Origin: Natronolimnobius sp. AArcel1 | GTDB taxonomy: Archaea > Halobacteriota > Halobacteria > Halobacteriales > Natrialbaceae | Length of the DNA stretch: 64,000 nucleotides | Assembly (NCBI RefSeq): GCF_011043775.1 | Contig: NZ_JAAKXY010000003.1 | Span: 558,001 to 622,000 of the forward strand | Reading direction: 5' to 3' | Shown: piece by piece, positions 1-6,197 of the stretch | Numbering within the stretch: position 1 is the first letter of the stretch | Layout: each line of letters begins with the position of its first letter | Position numbers and translations under genes: made by a program | Notes under the pieces: generated by a model | Seen by the model: only the letters and a program-made list of their open reading frames with translations | Database searches by the model: none | What the model was told of the DNA's origin: nothing

Positions 1-1080
1 CCTGGTGCGAGCGGGCCGGCAACCCTCGAGGTGTCTAACGTCGGCACCGAGTGGGCAAACGAAACCCGTGCAAGCATCGCCGGCGGGAGCGGTGTCACCG
101 TCGATGGCGGCTCGGCTGACGCACCTGTCGAGGAGATCATCGGCGATATCGCCCCGAACGAATCCACCACAATGCTCGTCGACGTTGCGGTCGCCGGCGA
201 ACTCAGTTCGGGTGAACGCCCCCTCGAGATCGACTTCAGTTACCGCGATAGTGGCGGGGTCGAACGCGAGGGCGAATCACGGACCGCGTCGCTGACCCCT
301 GGTGCAGAACAGTCCTTTGCAATCGGCGACGTGACGGATACGCTCTCAGTTGGCTACGATGGTCACATCGGCGGCGAGATTACAAATGAAGGGCCACGAA
401 CGATTGACGACGCCGTTCTCGTCGTCGAGCCGATGAGTGAATCGCTGTACATCGAGGATACCCGGTATGCGCTGCCAGAACTCGAGCCCGGTGAGACGAC
501 GGCGTTTACGTACCCGACTGATGTCAGTGGGCAGGCCGACGCCGGGCCGCGACAGCTCCAGTTCTCCGTCGAGTACACTGGCTCGAGCGGCGATGCCACG
601 CTCGAGGATGGGCCATTTACCGATCGCGTGACGGTCGACGAACGGACTGACGAGTTCGCCCTCGGTGATGACGGGATCATCGTCGAGCAAGGCGACCGAA
701 CGGAGTTCGAACTCGAGATCACCAACCAGCGCGAAGAGACGCTTTCGAACATCGACGCGCAGTTGTACACCGACAGCCCGCTCAGCACATCGAACGACGA
801 GGCGTTTGTCCCGGCCCTCGAGCCGGGCGAGTCGACGACGATCACCTTCGACGTGGCGGCGGGAGCGGATGCCACAACTGAGTATCACCCGGTCGAACTC
901 GACTTCCAGTACGATACGGAAAGCGGTGACACGGTCGTCTCCGATGTCTACCAGCACCCGGTCGAAGTGGTCGCGGGCGAAGACGACGATAGCGGCGGTA
1001 TTACGGGTACGGTTGTCGGGCTCATGGCACTGCTCTCGATTGCTGGACTCGGTATCGGGATGTGGTGGCGCCGGACGTGA
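1..1080 (+). CDS. Surface-exposed COG1361/CARDB-like protein, C-terminal membrane anchor (5' partial)
   Basis: The reading frame is open from base 1, so the true start lies before the window. The 359 visible residues form repeated beta-rich extracellular modules with the phrase 'LEPGE(S/T)TT' recurring at 40-100 residue spacing, typical of CARDB/NEW3 or COG1361 S-layer-like domains. The C-terminus has one hydrophobic helix (ITGTVVGLMALLSIAGLGIG) followed by a short basic tail, WWRRT, so the protein should sit outside the cell with a C-terminal anchor. It is rich in Asp and Glu, as expected of a haloarchaeal surface protein. The next gene, 67 bp downstream on the same strand, is an RND/MMPL exporter. 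COG1361 proteins often lie beside such exporters, which suggests an accessory role in envelope export. The substrate is unknown. Confidence 0.75.
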   Translation, partial: PGASGPATLEVSNVGTEWANETRASIAGGSGVTVDGGSADAPVEEIIGDIAPNESTTMLVDVAVAGELSSGERPLEIDFSYRDSGGVEREGESRTASLTPGAEQSFAIGDVTDTLSVGYDGHIGGEITNEGPRTIDDAVLVVEPMSESLYIEDTRYALPELEPGETTAFTYPTDVSGQADAGPRQLQFSVEYTGSSGDATLEDGPFTDRVTVDERTDEFALGDDGIIVEQGDRTEFELEITNQREETLSNIDAQLYTDSPLSTSNDEAFVPALEPGESTTITFDVAAGADATTEYHPVELDFQYDTESGDTVVSDVYQHPVEVVAGEDDDSGGITGTVVGLMALLSIAGLGIGMWWRRT

Positions 1081-1147
1081 GTAAACGCAGTTCACCACAG
1101 CGAACGGCCTCGAGCATGCGGTTTGTGACATACAGAGATACCTATCG

Positions 1148-3931
1148 ATGACTGACTCCGATCGCACTGAGTACGACTCGGGCGAGTCGTCGTCCGACGG
1201 CGAGCCCGCAACCGCTGAGTCAGGTGGGTCACAGTCGGACTCGGCGACAGCAGACGGACCCCGCAGACGTGGCCTCACAGATCGACTGGCTGCGATAGAC
1301 TTCCGCGAGAAGTTTGGACGCGGGCGCAAACGTGGACGCAACAATGACGGCGTGGCGAGTGAAACGGCTCCCAACAGCACCGCAGACCGGCAGGACGCGA
1401 GTACTCGTGGCCGCGATGCTGGTGGCCGCGATAGCAATGACGGACGCGGAGACGATCCGTTTACCCGTCGAATCAATCCGCTGATCACGAATCGGCCGTG
1501 GACGGTCGTACTCGTCTTCATCCTGCTCACTGGGTTATTCCTCGGCGGAGCGATGCTTGGCGGTGGCGAGCAAGAAGCCGGAACCGACCAGTTCACCGAT
1601 GGCTCCGAGGAACAAGAAGCGTTCGAGGACATGCAGGAGAACTTCGATCGGGGCGTGCGTGATTCGGGTGGCACGACTGCCCAGTTGTTCATTACAGACG
1701 ATCGAAACGTTCTCTCGGAGCCGAATCTATTGCGAATGCTCGAGTTCCAAGATCGCCTCGAGAACGAAGATAGCCTAAGAGTCGAGTCGACAACGAGCCC
1801 GGCCTCGCTGGTTGCACTGGAACTCGATCCGTCGGCCGAGACAGCAGAACAACAGCATCATACCGTTGCATCGGCCTCACAGCGCCAACTCAATACGGCT
1901 ATCGCGGACGCAGATGAGAACTCGGGGCTGCCGGTGAGTACTGACTTTACCCGCGAATCGGCCAGCGCGGATGTCGCGCAGTTGGCGATTACGTACGATA
2001 CGCCACCGAATGCGGATACTGACGATCATGCGGTGCTTCAGTTCGAAACCCAGGATCTTGCAAACGAGATTGACGGGTTCGATACGGATGATAACGTCGT
2101 GATCTTCGGTGATGCAATCCTCGAAGAAGAAATGCTGCAGCTACTCGGAGATACCTCGATCGTGGTCTTTCCGGCAGCGATACTGCTGATCCTTTTTTTC
2201 CTGTTGGTTGCCTATCGCGATCCGGTTGATCTCGGACTCGGACTGGTTGCGCTGTTGATGACGATGATCTGGACGTTCGGATTCATGGGATTGGCGAATA
2301 TCCCGTTCTCGGACTCGTTAATTACGGTCTTCCCGTTGTTGCTCGCCGTCGGGATCGACTTCGGGATCCACATCATCAATCGCTACCGTGAGGAGCGAAT
2401 TGATGGGGCGTCGATTGGCGATGCGATGGGGATTACGACCGGGCAACTCACGACCGCACTGCTGATTGTCACGCTAACAACCGTCTTTAGCTTCGCAGCG
2501 AACCTCGTCAGCGAGATGACGCGTGATTTCGGGATCGTCGCTGCAGCCGGGATGATCTTTACGTTCCTCATCTTCGGTGTGTTCCTCCCTGCGGGCAAGG
2601 TCGGGTTCGACCGCCTCCGCGAGGGAACGCGATTCCCGACGTTCGGCTCGACGCCGCTTGGGAGTGAGGGCTCTCTCATGGGGCGAGTCTTGCCGGTCGG
2701 CGTCCACATCGCTCGCGTTGTCCCTGTTGTCTTCGTTGTCGCGATGCTCGTCATTGGCCTCAGCGCTGCAGCGTACGGTACCGGCGTGGATACGGAGTTC
2801 GACGACGAAGCCTTCTTCCCCGACGAAGACCGGATCGAGCAGTACGAATCGCTCCCCGGGCCACTTGCACCCGGCGAGTACACCTTTATGACCGTCCTCG
2901 ACCACCTTGAGGAGGACTTCGAGCAGGGCATGGAGGGGACAGTCACCGTCTACATCAACGATCCTGGGCTCAGAGACGATGGCGCGCTCAGCGAGATCGA
3001 CCGCTCCCTCGAGAATCCATCCGATGCGTTCGAAACGGGCGAGAACAATCGGGTCACGGATGCAGATAGTATCCTCTCGGTGATCGACTCGCAAGCGGCG
3101 GCCGATCCAGAATTTGCACAGACTGTCAAGCGATACGACTCGAGCGGAAACGAGGTTCCGGATCGTGAAGTCGATGCAGTCTACGATCACCTATTTGAGG
3201 ACCACGAGTCAGAAGCGATCGATCGGATGACGACCGACCGGAGCGCAACCCGGATCGATATTCCGGTCAGCGTCGATGCGGAACAAGACGAGGCAGTTGC
3301 GGCTGCTGACGATGTCGCAAATAGCCTTACACTGGATGCAACGCCAACCGGCCAACTCGTCATCTTCGAGGGCGTGATCGAGCAGACGACGGAGTCGTCG
3401 ATCACCAGCCTCATGGTCGCGTTCGTGCTGACGATGGTCTTTCTCGTGCTTTCGTACTGGTGGCTTGAGGGGCGGGCCGTCTACGGCGTGATCAACCTCG
3501 TACCGGTGTTACTCGCTGTTGCCTTGCTCGCCGGGACGATGCGCCTGCTCGAGATTCCATTGAGTCCGATCAATGCACCAATTCTCTCCGTGTCAATCGG
3601 GCTGGGCGTCGACTACACAGTCCACCTGATGCATCGATTTGTCGATGAGTACGAAGACTCTGACGACCTCGAACAGGCACTGTTCGTGACGGTCCGTGGG
3701 ACTGGCGGTGCGCTCACCGGGAGTATGCTGACGACTGTGTGCGGGCTTGGCGTCCTCTACCTGGCGCTGATTCCGCTGATCATGGAGTTCGGGCTCCTCC
3801 TCGCGCTTGGAGTCTTCTACGCCTGGCTCGCCTCGATCCTTGTCCTTCCCTCGACAATCGTCGTCTGGGATCGTCTGGACCGGCGCTACGACTCGCTCGA
3901 GTTGGATCGATTGCTCGGTTCGCGGTCATAA
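1148..3931 (+). CDS. RND superfamily exporter, MMPL family
   Basis: This 927-residue protein has the architecture of archaeal MMPL/RND transporters. An acidic, Arg-rich cytoplasmic N-terminus of about 115 residues is followed by a first membrane helix (WTVVLVFILLTGLFLGGAML, about 117-136), a large external loop, a cluster of helices at about 330-490, a second external loop, and a second cluster at about 750-915. The two halves are internally similar: both clusters carry a 'G(I/L)G(I/V)D(F/Y)' motif (AVGIDFGIHIINRY and GLGVDYTVHLMHRF), whose Asp is the family's proton-relay position. It probably exports lipids or hydrophobic solutes using the ion gradient. It may be co-transcribed with the upstream surface protein. 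The N-terminal hydrophilic extension is longer than in bacterial MmpL proteins. The family is clear; the substrate is not. Confidence 0.88.
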   Translation: MTDSDRTEYDSGESSSDGEPATAESGGSQSDSATADGPRRRGLTDRLAAIDFREKFGRGRKRGRNNDGVASETAPNSTADRQDASTRGRDAGGRDSNDGRGDDPFTRRINPLITNRPWTVVLVFILLTGLFLGGAMLGGGEQEAGTDQFTDGSEEQEAFEDMQENFDRGVRDSGGTTAQLFITDDRNVLSEPNLLRMLEFQDRLENEDSLRVESTTSPASLVALELDPSAETAEQQHHTVASASQRQLNTAIADADENSGLPVSTDFTRESASADVAQLAITYDTPPNADTDDHAVLQFETQDLANEIDGFDTDDNVVIFGDAILEEEMLQLLGDTSIVVFPAAILLILFFLLVAYRDPVDLGLGLVALLMTMIWTFGFMGLANIPFSDSLITVFPLLLAVGIDFGIHIINRYREERIDGASIGDAMGITTGQLTTALLIVTLTTVFSFAANLVSEMTRDFGIVAAAGMIFTFLIFGVFLPAGKVGFDRLREGTRFPTFGSTPLGSEGSLMGRVLPVGVHIARVVPVVFVVAMLVIGLSAAAYGTGVDTEFDDEAFFPDEDRIEQYESLPGPLAPGEYTFMTVLDHLEEDFEQGMEGTVTVYINDPGLRDDGALSEIDRSLENPSDAFETGENNRVTDADSILSVIDSQAAADPEFAQTVKRYDSSGNEVPDREVDAVYDHLFEDHESEAIDRMTTDRSATRIDIPVSVDAEQDEAVAAADDVANSLTLDATPTGQLVIFEGVIEQTTESSITSLMVAFVLTMVFLVLSYWWLEGRAVYGVINLVPVLLAVALLAGTMRLLEIPLSPINAPILSVSIGLGVDYTVHLMHRFVDEYEDSDDLEQALFVTVRGTGGALTGSMLTTVCGLGVLYLALIPLIMEFGLLLALGVFYAWLASILVLPSTIVVWDRLDRRYDSLELDRLLGSRS

Positions 3932-4102
3932 GCCAGCCTCCGTTGCTCCGTTGATTTGTGGGTGGGATTGGGTTCAATGGACTCGAGTACGTACCAGGTT
4001 CATCGGAAACGCGGTGAACGAGTGCGTTGGGTGGGAAATACGAAGCGAGTTGGAGTGAACAAAATGAGCGAAGTAAGCTCGGAATGCCGTGGAGACGGGT
4101 GA

Positions 4103-4130
4103 GTGAGAGTGGATTTCGTGTGCTTTCGAG
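4103..4130 (+). repeat. ORB-like repeat, copy L1
   Basis: The element has the core TGGATTTCGTGTGCTTTCG preceded by GTGAGAG. It is nearly the exact reverse complement of the element at 6034-6062 on the far side of orc1/cdc6, matching over GAGTGGATTTCGTGTGCTTTC apart from two bases at the left edge. Confidence 0.7.
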
Positions 4131-4328
4131 TATCATGGTGGGACGTTGAGCATACTGTGTTGAAAACCGATCAATTCAGGAACCAGCACACGTGAAAACC
4201 AGTATACGCGAAGTGCGTCGAAGCCGTCAGTTCACGGGTCGTATGTCACTCGGCACTCGAGAACAGACACTCCGAGATATTGCCCGCAGTACCCTGATCA
4301 CATGCAGTCGGTGCAGTCACGAGCCAGT

Positions 4329-4364
4329 GTGAGAGAGTACATTTCGTGTGCTTTCGTGCTCGAG
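4329..4364 (+). repeat. ORB-like repeat, copy L2
   Basis: This copy reads GTGAGAGAGTACATTTCGTG and then TGCTTTCGTGCTCGAG. It shares the ATTTCGTGTGCTTTCG core with L1 and the CTCGAG tail with L3. Confidence 0.7.
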
Positions 4365-4425
4365 GGTGTAGCGGAGAGACCGATGAGTGTGGCCACGCAT
4401 GTGAGAGCACGTATACACGCACTGA

Positions 4426-4451
4426 ATGAGAGTACATTTCGTGTGCTCGAG
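4426..4451 (+). repeat. ORB-like repeat, copy L3
   Basis: This copy reads ATGAGAGTACATTTCGTG followed by TGCTCGAG. Compared with L2 it lacks the TTCGTG between TGCT and CGAG. It lies about 130 bp before the orc1/cdc6 start codon. Confidence 0.65.
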
Positions 4452-4543
4452 GTGGCGCAACTGCCGGTGTAGTCCAACATCATCGGCAAAAGTCGTTGTA
4501 TCCCTGACTGGAAACGGAGCATGCGAAACAGACGAAAGGTGGT

Positions 4544-4551
4544 TTTAAATA
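4544..4551 (+). promoter_or_regulatory. TATA box of orc1/cdc6
   Basis: TTTAAATA is centred about 31 nt before the ATG. At this spacing transcription would begin at or next to the start codon, giving a leaderless mRNA as is usual in haloarchaea. Confidence 0.55.
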
Positions 4552-4578
4552 GTATTAGCGAGCAGCCAGTAGTACTGA

Positions 4579-5775
4579 ATGTCTGGCCCGTTTAGTGATC
4601 TAACGGAAACCATCTTTGCCGACAAGTCCGTCCTGAGCGAGAGCTACCAGCCGGAAGCGATTCTCGAGCGAGACGAGGAAATCGACGCATTCAGTCACGC
4701 GTTACAGGACGTCTTGTTTGGCCGGGAACCCGAGAATATCTTTCTCTACGGGAAGGCAGGACTCGGAAAGACTGCAGTCACGACGTACATGATGGGCGAG
4801 CTACAGACCGAAGTTGAGGTTCGCGAAGACGCCGACGATCTATATGTCCACGAAATCAACTGTAACGGGAAGACACTATTTATGGTGGTCCGTCGGCTCG
4901 TCAATACGTTATTACCACCGGACGCCAACCCGTTTCCGAAACGTGGACTCGGAACCGGAGACGCGTTCGACGAACTCTACACCCAACTGGACCGACACGG
5001 CGGCACCCATCTGATCGTCTTCGATGAAATCGACCATCTGGATGACGTCGATACCTTACTGTACGAACTCCCTCGAGCACGATCGAACGGACATATCACG
5101 GAGTCTTTAGTCGGAACTATTGGAATTAGCAACAACTACACGTTCCGCCAGTCGCTCTCGGCGAAGGTCAAAGACACACTCATGGAGACCGAAATCTCGT
5201 TCAGTCCGTACGATGCTGGCGAACTCCGAACGATCTTGCACGACCGCGCTGATCGTGCGTTCGTCGACGGTGCCTGTGACGATTCGGCAATCGCGAAAGC
5301 CGCCGCGCTCTCTGCGCAGGATATGGGGAACGCACGGCAGGCGATTGACCTGCTCCGCGTCGGTGCGGAAGTCGCCGAACGAGATGGAGACGAGACAGTC
5401 GACGATACGCACATCGAAAACGCTCGCACGCTCGTCCAGCGGGGGCGACTCCGGAACAAAATTCGCGATCAGACCGAACACGCCCAGTACATCCTCGAGA
5501 CAATCGCCAAACTCGAGAAGCGTGGGGATGTTCCAGCGCGGTCGAAGGAGATCCAAGAGGGGTACGAACAGGTGGCGACTGCATACGGTGCAACGCCGCT
5601 GACGACGCTCAAGAGCATCCAGGATCACCTCTCTGACCTACACATGCTCGGTTTTCTGGTTCGTCACGAGCGTAATAAGGGACTCAGCGGCGGCCAGTAC
5701 TACGAGTACGAACTCGATCTCGATCCGATGATCGTTCTCGAGACGCGAGAGGAGATTGTCCAGCCAAGGGAGTGA
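4579..5775 (+). CDS. Orc1/Cdc6 family replication initiator
   Basis: The 398 residues match an archaeal Orc1/Cdc6 protein. The N-terminal AAA+ domain has Walker A (YGKAGLGKTA, about 57-66) and Walker B (LIVFDEIDHL, about 144-153). The lid follows, and the C-terminus has the winged-helix DNA-binding domain (about 300-395). The protein binds ORB elements and loads the MCM helicase. Motif-bearing repeats lie on both sides of the gene in opposite orientations, so it probably marks and serves its own origin. Haloarchaea carry many orc paralogues, and I cannot say which one this is or whether the origin is active. The start is supported by a TATA box about 31 nt upstream. It runs alone, with no close same-strand partner. 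Confidence 0.93.
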   Translation: MSGPFSDLTETIFADKSVLSESYQPEAILERDEEIDAFSHALQDVLFGREPENIFLYGKAGLGKTAVTTYMMGELQTEVEVREDADDLYVHEINCNGKTLFMVVRRLVNTLLPPDANPFPKRGLGTGDAFDELYTQLDRHGGTHLIVFDEIDHLDDVDTLLYELPRARSNGHITESLVGTIGISNNYTFRQSLSAKVKDTLMETEISFSPYDAGELRTILHDRADRAFVDGACDDSAIAKAAALSAQDMGNARQAIDLLRVGAEVAERDGDETVDDTHIENARTLVQRGRLRNKIRDQTEHAQYILETIAKLEKRGDVPARSKEIQEGYEQVATAYGATPLTTLKSIQDHLSDLHMLGFLVRHERNKGLSGGQYYEYELDLDPMIVLETREEIVQPRE

Positions 5776-5802
5776 ACAACACGCTACTCACAACAGACCA
5801 GA

Positions 5803-5910
5803 CTCGCAACCGAAAGCACACTCGCAACCGAAAGCACACTCGCAACCGAAAGCACACTCGCAACCGAAAGCACACTCGCAACCGAAAGCACACTCGCAAC
5901 CGAAAGCACA
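5803..5910. repeat. Six perfect tandem copies of an 18-bp unit
   Basis: The unit CTCGCAACCGAAAGCACA repeats exactly six times, beginning 28 bp after the orc1/cdc6 stop codon. Each unit contains CGAAAGCACA, the reverse complement of the TGTGCTTTCG core of the ORB-like elements upstream. The array looks like a local expansion of the initiator-binding core. Confidence 0.9.
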
Positions 5911-5927
5911 CGAAATCTACTCACTCC
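5901..5927 (-). repeat. ORB-like repeat, copy R1 (inverted)
   Basis: The last unit of the 18-bp array continues as CGAAAGCACACGAAATCTAC and TCACTCC. The reverse complement reads GGAGTGAGTAGATTTCGTGT and GCTTTCG, matching L1-L3. Confidence 0.7.
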
Positions 5928-6033
5928 CTTTTCACGTAACACGTTTTCCGGCTGTCGAGTCAGCTCCGTCAACTGACTCCCCTGCGTACCGAACCGACCC
6001 CACTCCAGTTCAGTAACCCACACTCTCTCGGGC

Positions 6034-6062
6034 GGAAAGCACACGAAATCCACTCCCTTACA
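6034..6062 (-). repeat. ORB-like repeat, copy R2 (inverted)
   Basis: GGAAAGCACACGAAATCCAC and TCCCTTACAC lie here. The reverse complement contains GAGTGGATTTCGTGTGCTTT, the closest match to L1, nearly 2 kb away across the orc1/cdc6 gene. Confidence 0.7.
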
Positions 6063-6197
6063 CGCACTCTTATTCATCAGTGTAGCCTCCCCCCACAGGA
6101 GGGCACACCGATAGTAGGCCCTGTTCCACTGGCCGCATCACACCACCGAATAAGCAGTCCATTATTATGGCGCATCCGGCTCTCGAGATGGATACGA

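Larger units (their letters stand above)
3932..4578. other. Left half of a candidate replication origin (intergenic)
   Basis: This 647-bp stretch has no convincing gene. It carries three same-orientation copies of a motif built on ATTTCGTGTGCT, preceded by GAGAGT(A/G): about 4103-4130, 4329-4364 and 4426-4451. The inverted form occurs on the other side of the orc1/cdc6 gene. The layout matches archaeal origins, where ORB elements flank or adjoin an initiator gene. The unwinding site is not obvious, as no strongly AT-rich block stands out. Confidence 0.65.
5776..6197. other. Right half of the candidate origin (intergenic)
   Basis: This 422-bp stretch contains the 18-bp tandem array at 5803-5910, an ORB-like element fused to the array's end (5901-5927) and a second one at 6034-6062, both inverted relative to the left side. 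The array is open in more than one frame because 18 is a multiple of three, but the predicted peptides are simple hexapeptide repeats and I do not call them genes. The remainder up to the next gene shows no clear feature. Confidence 0.65.

Noticed and set aside
346-1692. A 448-residue open frame on the minus strand across the surface protein and RND genes
   Set aside because: It is a shadow frame of two well-supported plus-strand genes, rich in Arg and Ser with no domain. Long false frames are normal in GC-rich haloarchaeal DNA.
5756-6077. Open frames through the 18-bp tandem repeat (hexapeptide repeats)
   Set aside because: The frames stay open only because the unit is a multiple of three; they have no start signal or protein-like sequence, and the repeat is better explained as an origin element.
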